Assembly (NCBI RefSeq): GCF_009674665.1
Contig: NZ_WKJD01000021.1
Span: 186,001-250,000, forward strand
Source of the DNA: Agromyces kandeliae
GTDB taxonomy: Bacteria; Actinomycetota; Actinomycetes; Actinomycetales; Microbacteriaceae
Direction: 5' to 3'
Length of the DNA: 64,000 nt
Below are positions 1-7,340 of the stretch, piece by piece (within the stretch, counting starts at the first letter, position 1; each line of letters starts with the position of its first letter). A program made the position numbers and the translations under genes. The notes under the pieces were generated by a model. It worked only from the letters and a program-made list of their open reading frames with translations. It was not told the origin of the DNA and searched no databases.

Positions 1-601
1 AGACGAGGAGGTTGGCTCCGGCGAGCACGCCCATCCGGAGGAACTCGGCCGCGGGTCGGGTGATCGATCCGAGCTCGACGAGCCGCTGGAGCGAGCGGAT
101 CCGCTGCTGGAACTTCCGGATGTTCACGGCCCAGTGCGCACGCGTGACGTCCGGGATCGCGACGTGGAGTCGAGAGCCGTCCGGCAGCGACGCGTCGACG
201 AACGGCGACGAGAGGTCGACCCTACGGCCCGAATGCTGCAGCATCCGCTCGACGAGGTCGCGCACCTCGCGATCCGACAGGACGACCGTGGTGAGTTCGG
301 CCACGCCGCTCCGCGCCACGAACACCCGGGTCGGCGAGTTGATCCAGATCTCCTCCACGGTCGGGTCGTCGAAGAACGGCTGCAGCGGCCCGTAGCCGGT
401 GATGGATGCCACGACCTCGCGCGCGGCGCCCTGCTCGTCGATGAGCGGAGCGTGCGCCCCGGCGAGCGCCCGCTCGGAGTACCGGCGCACCTCCTCGGCG
501 GCGAACCGGGCGGCCAGCGCCTCGTCGCGTGCGAGGTCGACGCCCTCGCTCAGCACCCGCCCGCGCACCCGCTCGGCGATGGTGCGCACGGGGTCCGACA
601 T
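1..601 (-). CDS. cpaF: Flp/Tad pilus assembly ATPase CpaF/TadA, N-terminal part (cut by window edge)
   Basis: The reverse strand reads from an ATG at 601 with no stop before base 1, so only the first 200 residues are present and the C-terminus lies to the left. The translation (MSDPVRTIAERVRGRV, later ITGYGPLQPFFDDPTVEEIWINSP, and DGSRLHVAIPDV) matches the N-terminal domain of type II/IV secretion ATPases that power Flp (tight-adherence) pili at the cytoplasmic membrane. The Walker A motif would lie beyond the edge. A GGAG Shine-Dalgarno sits just upstream of the start. The remaining tad genes are expected to the left. The family call is fairly secure; the symbol is by family. Confidence 0.85.
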   Translation of the reverse strand, partial: MSDPVRTIAERVRGRVLSEGVDLARDEALAARFAAEEVRRYSERALAGAHAPLIDEQGAAREVVASITGYGPLQPFFDDPTVEEIWINSPTRVFVARSGVAELTTVVLSDREVRDLVERMLQHSGRRVDLSSPFVDASLPDGSRLHVAIPDVTRAHWAVNIRKFQQRIRSLQRLVELGSITRPAAEFLRMGVLAGANLLV

Positions 602-641
602 GGCTCCCATCTTGGAGAAACGGAGCGGATCGCCCGCTCAG

Positions 642-650
642 TTATCCACA
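642..650 (+). promoter_or_regulatory. Exact consensus DnaA box
   Basis: TTATCCACA lies in the short gap between the cpaF start and the zinc-ribbon gene. It matches the canonical 9-mer exactly. I see no second box within 100 bp and no AT-rich unwinding region, so this is not an origin. It could be a DnaA regulatory or titration site, or chance. Confidence 0.4.
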
Positions 651-680
651 TCGCAGACGGAGCTGGACCCGGGACCGTCG

Positions 681-833
681 TCAGGTGCCCGGGATCGGCG
701 GAACGCCCGGACCATCGGGTGAGCGCACCTTCCCGCAGCGGCCGCACTCGTAGTAGCGGTCGCCGGTCTCGGGTTCGTGCTGCAGCACCCACTTGTGGAT
801 GCCGATCCGGCACTCCCAGTTCTTCTCGGCCAT
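681..833 (-). CDS. Small zinc-ribbon-like protein (50 aa)
   Basis: A 50-residue protein starting MAEKNWECRIGIHKW. It carries C-x2-H-like and C-x2-C elements (ECRIGIHKW, YECGRCGKV), suggesting one bound zinc. I chose the ATG at 833, not a start further upstream, because GGGAG stands at Shine-Dalgarno distance before it and the extra N-terminal residues of the longer frame look random. It lies on the same strand as cpaF, 79 bp away. Function unknown; small zinc ribbons of this kind are common in actinomycetes. Confidence 0.7.
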   Translation of the reverse strand: MAEKNWECRIGIHKWVLQHEPETGDRYYECGRCGKVRSPDGPGVPPIPGT

Positions 834-913
834 CGCCCGCTCCCGTCTCCGGGTCTGGGGGGAACCGTGACTGACGGTACTCCGATCGGCGCGGCGCCGC
901 GCCTCGGATCGGC

Positions 914-1843
914 TCAACGGACGAGGTCGTCGCGCGCGGCCTGCGCCTCGTCACGCGCGCGCGCCGAACTCGCGGCCTCGGCGGCCGCCGCGTCGCGGGC
1001 ACGCGTCGCGATGCGCACCTCGCGCTCGGCCGGGCGGAGTTCGTCGCGCACCTCGGAGAGGCGTCGCTCGAGTTCGTCGCGCTCGGTCTCGAGGTCGTCG
1101 AATCGGCGCACGGCGCGATCGAGGCGGGCGGATGCCTCGGCGAGCGCGTGCTCGTCGTCGTCGGCGCGCTCGCGCGCCTGTCGCAGGGCCTCCTCGAGGC
1201 GCTCGCGTTCCCGGCGCGCCGCCTCGGCGGCCCGGTCGGCCCGGTCCGTGCGCGAGGTGTCGCGGGAGGCGGCATCCGCTCGCCCGTCGGCCCGCTCGGA
1301 CAGGCGTCGCCCGAGCCGGCGCGGCGGGCCGGTTTCGCCACCGCCGACCGCACCCGCGACGTCGACGTCCACGCCGACCGCGCGCAGTGCGCGCACGAGC
1401 CGGCCGCTCGCGACGGCGGCGCCCGCCTCGGCGGAGACGCTCGCGGCGACCAGGGTCTGCTCCACCTCGTCGAGCACGGTGCGCGACGGCGAGCGGTCGG
1501 CGGCATCCGCCAGTGACACCGCGAGCCGCATGAGGTCGCCGATGAGCTCGCGCCGCTCGGCGATCAGGGCGCCGAGCGCCCGCCCGTCGCCGGCGGCCTG
1601 CGCGTCGGCGAGTTCGCCGCCGAGGCCGACGAGGTCGCCCAGGCGATCGGGCTCGTCGCGCGCGAGCCGGTTCACGATCCACGCCGAGGGCGAGGGGCGA
1701 CGGAGCGCGCCGATCGCCTTCGCCAGCGCCGGCTCGCGCGCACTGCGCGCATCCGCCGCGCGGGCGTTGCGCGCCGCGGTGAACTCCTCGGGCACGAGCG
1801 CGTAGAGCGCGTCGGCCGCCTCCGCCACCGGGTCGGTCGCCAT
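914..1843 (-). CDS. Conserved hypothetical coiled-coil protein (309 aa)
   Basis: No catalytic motif is recognised. The first ~130 residues (MATDPVAEAADALYALVPEEF, PSAWIVNRLARDEPDRLGDL) look globular and helical. From about residue 190 to the end it is a long Arg/Glu/Ala heptad-rich coiled coil (RRERERLEEALRQARERA). No signal peptide or membrane segment, so probably cytoplasmic. A CATGAT hexamer six bases before the ATG could be a -10 box for a leaderless mRNA, one base off TANNNT. Proteins of this layout occur across actinomycetes without assigned function. Confidence 0.7.
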   Translation of the reverse strand: MATDPVAEAADALYALVPEEFTAARNARAADARSAREPALAKAIGALRRPSPSAWIVNRLARDEPDRLGDLVGLGGELADAQAAGDGRALGALIAERRELIGDLMRLAVSLADAADRSPSRTVLDEVEQTLVAASVSAEAGAAVASGRLVRALRAVGVDVDVAGAVGGGETGPPRRLGRRLSERADGRADAASRDTSRTDRADRAAEAARRERERLEEALRQARERADDDEHALAEASARLDRAVRRFDDLETERDELERRLSEVRDELRPAEREVRIATRARDAAAAEAASSARARDEAQAARDDLVR

Positions 1844-2001
1844 GCGACCATCATGGCGCGATGGCCGGCGAGGTGGTGGAGTACGCAGGATGAGCCGCGT
1901 CACGCCCGGCGGTGGGGTCGCGTGCTCCGCGTCATCCTGCGAACCCCACGGTCCGCAGCCGACCTCGAGCAGCCGCGAGGACGCCGCTGCCCCGCCCCGC
2001 C

Positions 2002-3663
2002 TCAGACCGTCTCGAGGTACTTGTGCACGAGGCTCACCGCGACCGAGCCCTGCCCGACCGCCGACGCGACGCGCCGCATCACGTCGTGCCGCACGTCGCC
2101 GGCGGCGAAGATGCCCGGCACGCTCGCCTCCTGCAGGAACGGGTCGCGCTGCGGCATCCACCCGCGTGGGCGCCTGCCGTCGCGCACGAGGTCCTGCCCG
2201 GTGAGCACGAACCCGTGGTCGTCGAGCTCGACGAGGCCGCGCACGAGCCCCGTGCCGGGTACCGCCCCGATGAAGACGAACATCGCGTCGGCGGGCAGCT
2301 CCTCCTCGCCGCCGGTCGCCATGTCGCTGACCGTGACCGACTCGAGGCGCTCCTCGCCGGCGAGCGCGACGACCCGCGAGTGCGGGCGCACCGTGATGTT
2401 GGGCGCCGCCTCGATCTGGTCGATGAGGTAGCGCGACATCGACGACTCCAGGCCGTCGCCGCGGACCAGGATCGTGACCTCGGCCGCGTACCGCGACAGG
2501 AACATCGCGCCCTGCCCGGCCGAGTTCGCGCCGCCGACGACGGCCACGCGGCATCCGCTGTACGCCACCGCCTCCGACGCGGCCGCGCCGTAGTAGACGG
2601 ATGCCCCGAGCAGCCGCTCCTCGCCGGGCACGTCGAGCGTGCGCGCCGACACCCCGGTCGCGAGCACGAGTGCGCGGCAGCGCAGCTCGGTGCCGTCGTC
2701 GAGCGTGACGATCTTGTACGAGTCCTCCAGGCGGATGCCGGTCACCGACTGCGGGCTCAGGATCTCGGCGCCGAGTCGCTTGGCCTGCGTCACCGCACGC
2801 CGGGCGAGGTCGGCGCCGCTGATTCCGTTCGGGAAGCCGAGGTAGTTCTCGATGCGCGAGCTCGTGCCGGCCTGTCCGCCGGGCACCTCGCGCTCGACGA
2901 CCGCGGTGCGCAGCCCCTCCGAGGCGCCGTAGACCGCGGCGGCGAGCCCGGCGGGTCCGGCGCCGACGACCACGAGGTCGTAGAACGGCTGCTGGGCGGG
3001 CGCCCGCAGGCCGATGCGCTCGGCCAGCTCGTGCAGGTCGGGGCAGAACAGCGTCGTGCCATCCGGTAGGAAGACGACGGGCAGCTTGCGCGTGCCGCTC
3101 GTCGACGCCTCGACCAGCTCTCGCGCCCCCTCGTTCTTCTCGATGTCGAGCCACTGGTACGGGATCTGGCTGCGCGCGAGGAAGTCCTTCACGGCGTGCG
3201 TCGTCGGCGACCACAGGGCGCCCGCGACGCGGATGCCCTCGTACACCGGCGGCGCGCTCGCGCGCCAGTCGTCGAGCAGGTCGTCGATCACCGGGTAGAG
3301 CCGCTCTTCCGGCGGGTCCCACGGCTTCAGCAGGTAGTAGTCGAGGTCGAGCGCGTTGATCGAGGTGATCGCCGCGTTCGTATCGGCGTAGGCGGTGAGC
3401 AGCACGCGCTTGGCGTCGGGGACGAGCTTCAGCGCCTGCTCGAGGAACTCGGTGCCGGTCATGCCCGGCATCCGCTGGTCCACGATGAAGAGCGCCACGG
3501 GGGTGCCGCGCTTCAGGTACTCCCCCACGGCGTCGAGCCCCTCCTGCCCCGACGCCGCCTTCACGACGCGGTAGTCGGAGCGGTAGCGCGCCTGGAGGTC
3601 GCGCGCGATCGCGTTGAGCACCTGCGGCTCGTCGTCGACCGTCATGATCACCGGCTTGGCCAC
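2002..3663 (-). CDS. Response regulator fused to thioredoxin-reductase-like flavoprotein (553 aa)
   Basis: Three parts are visible. Residues 1-130 are a complete receiver domain (acidic pair near 10-12, phospho-acceptor D62 in VDQRMPG, T90, K113 in LLKPW). Residues ~140-222 resemble a thioredoxin/glutaredoxin fold but lack a CxxC (WSPTT where the active site would be). Residues ~226-553 are a two-Rossmann FAD/NAD(P)H reductase (GAGPAG 234-239, GGANSAG 377-383, GIFAAGD near the C-terminus). The redox CxxC of true thioredoxin reductases is absent: YYGAAASEA occupies that place. Fused response regulator/thioredoxin reductases are a known actinobacterial and cyanobacterial type. It starts 3 bp after the upstream kinase gene, so the two are surely co-transcribed and likely partners. 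Confidence 0.88.
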   Translation of the reverse strand: MAKPVIMTVDDEPQVLNAIARDLQARYRSDYRVVKAASGQEGLDAVGEYLKRGTPVALFIVDQRMPGMTGTEFLEQALKLVPDAKRVLLTAYADTNAAITSINALDLDYYLLKPWDPPEERLYPVIDDLLDDWRASAPPVYEGIRVAGALWSPTTHAVKDFLARSQIPYQWLDIEKNEGARELVEASTSGTRKLPVVFLPDGTTLFCPDLHELAERIGLRAPAQQPFYDLVVVGAGPAGLAAAVYGASEGLRTAVVEREVPGGQAGTSSRIENYLGFPNGISGADLARRAVTQAKRLGAEILSPQSVTGIRLEDSYKIVTLDDGTELRCRALVLATGVSARTLDVPGEERLLGASVYYGAAASEAVAYSGCRVAVVGGANSAGQGAMFLSRYAAEVTILVRGDGLESSMSRYLIDQIEAAPNITVRPHSRVVALAGEERLESVTVSDMATGGEEELPADAMFVFIGAVPGTGLVRGLVELDDHGFVLTGQDLVRDGRRPRGWMPQRDPFLQEASVPGIFAAGDVRHDVMRRVASAVGQGSVAVSLVHKYLETV

Positions 3664-3666
3664 GGG

Positions 3667-5919
3667 TCAGCCCTCTCCGTCGTCGCCCGGCGTGGCGTCG
3701 CCGGGCGTCGAGTCGATCGGAAGGCGCACCGTGAAGCACGTCCGGCCCGGGACCGACTCGACCGTCATGTCGCCGTGGTGCTTCTTCACCACGATGTTCC
3801 GCGAGATCGGCAGGCCGAGCCCCGTGCCCTCGCCCACCGGCTTGGTGGTGAAGAACGGGTCGAAGAGCACGACCATGTTCTCGGGCGGGATGCCGGGGCC
3901 GTCGTCCTCGATCTGCACCTCGACCACGTCGTCGTCGCGCCGGGCGCGGACCGTCAGCGTGCCGACGCCGTGCATGGCGTCGATGGCGTTGTCGATGAGG
4001 TTCGTCCACACCTGGTTCAGCTCGCTCGCGTACGCCTGGATCGCCGGGAGGTCGGCGTCGTACTCGCGGACCACGTGCACGCCGCCCTTGAGCTTGTTGT
4101 GCAGGATGATCAGCGTGTTGTCGAGGCCGCGGCGCACGTCGACGTCCTGGACGGGGGTCTGGTCCATGTACGTGTAGGTCTTCAGCGCCTTCACGAGGTC
4201 GACGATCCGCGTCGTGCCGACCGCGACCTCCGAGAGCAGCGTGTAGATGAGGAACTTCAGGCCGAGCCACTCGACGACGACCGAGGCCTCGTCGCCCGCG
4301 AAGGTCGCCGCGAGCCCGGCGAGGTCGTCGACGTCGAGCCCGAGGCTCACCAGCGCGGGGGCGAGCTCGCCGCCGTCGTCGACGTCGTGCTCGTCGAGCC
4401 AGTCCTCGACCTCGGCCTCGCGATCGCTGCGCTCGAGCGCGCCGAGCTCGATCGGCTGGTCGGCGCGCTCGACGGCCATCCGATCGAGCTCGCGGAGCTG
4501 CTCCATCTTCGACCCGTACAGGCCGAGGCGTCCGAGCTGGAGCTGCGCCTCCTGCAGCTTGGCGAACACGGCCATCGCCTGCGACGCGCCACGCTGGGCC
4601 GCGGATGCCGGGTTGTTCAGCTCGTGCGCCATGCCGGCGCTCAGCTTGCCGAGCGAGGCCATCTTCTCCTGCAGGATCAGCTGGTCCTGCATCTGGCCGA
4701 TCTGCGCGAGGGTCTCCTCGAGCGCCGAGTTCTTGCCGCGGAGCTCGTCGGTCCGCTCGCGGAGCTGCTGCTCGCTCTGGCGGAGCGCCTCCTCGGCGGC
4801 CTTGCGCTCGCCGATGTCGCGGATGATGCCCGTGTAGTAGCGGTCCTCGTGCACGGTCCACGTCGACAGTGACAGCTCGATCGGGATCTGCGCGCCGGAC
4901 TTCGTGATCGCCGAGAGCTCGACCGTGGTGCCGATGACGTGGGCCTCGCCGGTCTCGGTGTACCGCTTCATGCCCGCACGGTGCAGCTCCTGGAACTCGG
5001 GCGGGATCACGAGTTCGAGCTGCTGCCCGACCGCCTCGTCCTCCTCGTAGCCGAGGATCCGGGTCGCCGCCGAGTTCCACGACATGATGCGGCCGGTGTG
5101 GTCGGCCGAGATGATCGCGTCGATCGCCGACTCGGTCACCGAGCGGAACTTCTGCTCCGCCTGCTTGCGCTCGCTGATGTCGCGGATGATGCCCGTGTAG
5201 TAGCGGTCCTCGTCGAGGAACCAGGTCGCGAGCGACAGCTCGATCGGGAACTCCGACCCGTCGTTGCGGATGGCGGCGAGCTCGACGGTCGAGCCGATGA
5301 CGTGGGTCTCGCCGCCCGTGCTCACGCGGTGGATGCCCGTGCGGTGCAGCTCGCGGAACCGCTCCGGGATCACGAGCTCGAGCGGCCGGCCGATCGCCTC
5401 GGCCTCGGTGTGGCCGAACAGCGCGGTGGCCGCGCTGTTCCAGCTCCGGATGACGCCCCCGGCGTCGGCGGAGATGATCGCGTCGATCGCCGACTCCATG
5501 ACGGAGCGGAACTTCGCCTCGGACTCCCGCAGCGCCATGCGCACCTTCGACACCGTGACCTGGCGTTCGATGCGGGCGAGCACCTCGCGGGCGTCGAACG
5601 GGATCCCGATGAGGTCGTCGCCCGCCTCGAGCCCGCGCACGCGGGTCTCGACGTCGGCGTCGGCGGCCATGAAGATCACCGGCAGGTCGTGGGTCTCGTC
5701 GGCGCCGTGCAACTCGGCGGCGAGCGCGAACGGGTCGGCGCGCCGCAGGCCTGCGTCGAGCACGATCAGGTCGGGGCCGTGCGTCAGGGCGGCGTGCGCC
5801 TGCCCCGGATCTCCCTCGGCCGTGAGGACGGTGTAGCGGTCCTCCTCGAGGATGCCGCTGAGGTCCGCGATCGCGCGGGCGTCGTCGGAGATCACGAGGA
5901 TCGAGCCGAGCTGGGCCAC
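3667..5919 (-). CDS. Double-PAS sensor histidine kinase with N-terminal receiver-like domain (750 aa)
   Basis: The GTG at 5919 is preceded by a perfect AGGAGG. Domains in order: a receiver-like module (~1-120; acceptor D55 present, but the conserved Lys is replaced in IGIPFD), PAS 1 (~134-254), PAS 2 (~255-375), a coiled coil, a histidine dimerisation region (LSAGMAHELNNPASA), and an HATPase domain with N box NLIDNAIDA, DDGPGIP and GEGTGLGLP. No transmembrane segment, so a cytoplasmic sensor. The two PAS domains are near copies with a 121-codon period. It should phosphorylate the receiver of the reductase fusion encoded 3 bp downstream. A TAGGGT -10 candidate lies at 5969-5974. The ligand is unknown; PAS context and partner suggest redox sensing (inference). 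Confidence 0.9.
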   Translation of the reverse strand: MAQLGSILVISDDARAIADLSGILEEDRYTVLTAEGDPGQAHAALTHGPDLIVLDAGLRRADPFALAAELHGADETHDLPVIFMAADADVETRVRGLEAGDDLIGIPFDAREVLARIERQVTVSKVRMALRESEAKFRSVMESAIDAIISADAGGVIRSWNSAATALFGHTEAEAIGRPLELVIPERFRELHRTGIHRVSTGGETHVIGSTVELAAIRNDGSEFPIELSLATWFLDEDRYYTGIIRDISERKQAEQKFRSVTESAIDAIISADHTGRIMSWNSAATRILGYEEDEAVGQQLELVIPPEFQELHRAGMKRYTETGEAHVIGTTVELSAITKSGAQIPIELSLSTWTVHEDRYYTGIIRDIGERKAAEEALRQSEQQLRERTDELRGKNSALEETLAQIGQMQDQLILQEKMASLGKLSAGMAHELNNPASAAQRGASQAMAVFAKLQEAQLQLGRLGLYGSKMEQLRELDRMAVERADQPIELGALERSDREAEVEDWLDEHDVDDGGELAPALVSLGLDVDDLAGLAATFAGDEASVVVEWLGLKFLIYTLLSEVAVGTTRIVDLVKALKTYTYMDQTPVQDVDVRRGLDNTLIILHNKLKGGVHVVREYDADLPAIQAYASELNQVWTNLIDNAIDAMHGVGTLTVRARRDDDVVEVQIEDDGPGIPPENMVVLFDPFFTTKPVGEGTGLGLPISRNIVVKKHHGDMTVESVPGRTCFTVRLPIDSTPGDATPGDDGEG
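4813..4850. repeat. PAS-domain DNA repeat, copy in PAS 2
   Basis: These 38 bases are identical to 5176-5213, 363 bp (121 codons) away in the same gene. They encode the end of each PAS domain (EDRYYTGIIRDI). Absolute DNA identity over this stretch points to recent duplication or gene conversion between the two PAS modules. Confidence 0.85.
5176..5213. repeat. PAS-domain DNA repeat, copy in PAS 1
   Basis: Partner of the identical 38-base stretch at 4813-4850, in the equivalent position of the first PAS domain. Confidence 0.85.
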
Positions 5920-6022
5920 GGAGGCCTCCTCTCCGGGTCCGCGTCGTCGTCGCTGGTCGTGTTCCGCCACCCTATCGACGCGGTCGGGCGTCGGACTGTC
6001 CCCCGTACGGGGCGTCGCCGGC

Positions 6023-6337
6023 TCAGACCGGCGCCGACACGAGGGCGGTGGCGAGGATCGCGATCTGCCCCAGGAGCACGAACGCTCCGAGGATGATCGC
6101 CGTGAGCGACAGCCACCCCGGCCCGGTGATCGGGTCGGCGCGGAACTGCCGGCGTCCGACCACCCCGAGCACGATCGCGATCGCCGCGACCGGCAGCGCC
6201 CACCACGAGGGCAGGAGGAACGCGAACACGGCGAGCGCGATGCCGATGATCGCGGCGAGCGACGGCCGCCGCGTCGGCTCCGCGTCGCCCGGGACGCCCC
6301 GCCCGGGCCTGAATCCGCCGCCGGCACCCCCGCTCAC
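6023..6337 (-). CDS. Small membrane protein, DUF4190-like (about 104 aa)
   Basis: The supported part is TRRPSLAAIIGIALAVFAF onward: a short Gly-rich cytoplasmic leader followed by two or three hydrophobic helices with a central GVVGRRQFRAD loop, the look of DUF4190 proteins. The start is uncertain. I give the GTG at 6337 (VSGGAGGGF); a longer frame opens at 6490 but its added residues are Arg/Pro/Gly-rich and unconvincing. No function is known for the family. Confidence 0.6.
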   Translation of the reverse strand: MSGGAGGGFRPGRGVPGDAEPTRRPSLAAIIGIALAVFAFLLPSWWALPVAAIAIVLGVVGRRQFRADPITGPGWLSLTAIILGAFVLLGQIAILATALVSAPV

Positions 6338-6560
6338 GTCGAGTCCGCCCGTCGTCCACGCTGCCGATGCGCCATGGCTCCAGTCAACCGCACTCCCGGC
6401 CGGGCCGGGCGGATGCCGCGGGCCGGCGCGGCGCGGACCCCCGCGTTCGGGTGCCACCGCCCCGACACGCCCGCGCGTCGCCGCGCGCACGAGGCGCCTT
6501 CCTGACTACTGTCGGCCGAGAGACACGGCCGCGGGGGCGACGAGAACGGAGCGAACGCGA

Positions 6561-7250
6561 ATGACCGGACCCGAACCTGCACGCACCCCGGAGGTCGACG
6601 CCGCCCGCACCGGCGACGACACGGTGTACCGGAGCGAGGCGGTCGATGACCTCGTCGCGCGCATCGTCGCCGAGGAGGTGGCGGAGCTCCGGCGCGGCTT
6701 CGCCTCGGGCGCCGAGTTCGCCCTGACCCGCGGCTCGGCGCGCGAGCAGATGCTGCACCGCCTCGAGTGCGCCTCGATCGAGTCGCACCTGGATCGTCCC
6801 TCGCGGTGGACCGAGCCGCACCGGCGGCGCCTCGCCTCGGACCCGGACTACCGGCTCCCGCTGCCGGACCTGATCACGCGGCAGGCCGCGCGCGACCTCT
6901 CCGGCGTGCGATCGTGCAAGGTCTGCTGGCCGAACCCCACGGGCGGCGAACCCCGACCGCTGCGTCGGGTGTCGGCGAAGAGCCTCGGGCCGCAGCACGT
7001 CGGCCACGTCCTCGCGAGGTCCGACGGCGAGCCGATCGGGACGATCGTGCGCTGGGGCGCCCGTACCGGCGCCGACCTGTTCGGCATCGAGCACGACGAG
7101 ATCGAGATCGTCACCTCGACGGGTGTCGAGACGGTCGGGCCCGACGATCACGTCACGATCTGGGACCTGCCGACCGACGAGCAGGCGATCCGACGCAAGG
7201 CCCAGCTGGTCCAGCGGTTCGCGGGCGACGACGTCGCGGCGGCGGGCTGA
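6561..7250 (+). CDS. Conserved hypothetical protein (229 aa)
   Basis: Not recognised. The ATG at 6561 has GGAG about 10 bases upstream. The protein is hydrophilic and acidic, with no signal peptide or membrane helix. Features: a helical N-terminal half (RSEAVDDLVARIVAEEVAEL), a single C-x2-C (SCKVCWPNPTG, about residue 115) and a beta-rich C-terminal half (GTIVRWGARTGADLFGIEHDEIEI). One CxxC alone is not enough to claim zinc binding. It ends just before an 18-bp tandem repeat. Confidence 0.6.
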   Translation: MTGPEPARTPEVDAARTGDDTVYRSEAVDDLVARIVAEEVAELRRGFASGAEFALTRGSAREQMLHRLECASIESHLDRPSRWTEPHRRRLASDPDYRLPLPDLITRQAARDLSGVRSCKVCWPNPTGGEPRPLRRVSAKSLGPQHVGHVLARSDGEPIGTIVRWGARTGADLFGIEHDEIEIVTSTGVETVGPDDHVTIWDLPTDEQAIRRKAQLVQRFAGDDVAAAG

Positions 7251-7256
7251 GGTCGT

Positions 7257-7320
7257 CGGCCGGGCCGAGCCCCGCGGCCGGGCCGAGCCCCGCGGCCGGG
7301 CCGAGCCCCGCGGCCGGGCC
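7257..7320. repeat. 18-bp tandem repeat, 3.5 copies, between convergent genes
   Basis: The unit CGGCCGGGCCGAGCCCCG occurs three times without a mismatch (7257-7274, 7275-7292, 7293-7310), followed by its first 10 bases. It fills most of the gap between the stop codons of the unknown gene at 6561-7250 and zwf. Self-complementary GGCC/CCGG elements could fold; a terminator role or slippage-prone repeat are both possible. Confidence 0.9.
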
Positions 7321-7340
7321 GGTTCGCCGGCCGGTCCGCC

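Noticed and set aside
642..650. Replication origin at the DnaA box
   Set aside because: A single box, no cluster, no AT-rich stretch and no dnaA or dnaN nearby.
914..5080. One reading frame of about 1390 codons on the minus strand
   Set aside because: Only the C-terminal 309 codons are a gene; the rest runs out of frame through the reductase fusion and kinase genes.
7257..7320. CRISPR array
   Set aside because: The 18-bp units are directly adjacent with no spacers and no cas genes are present.
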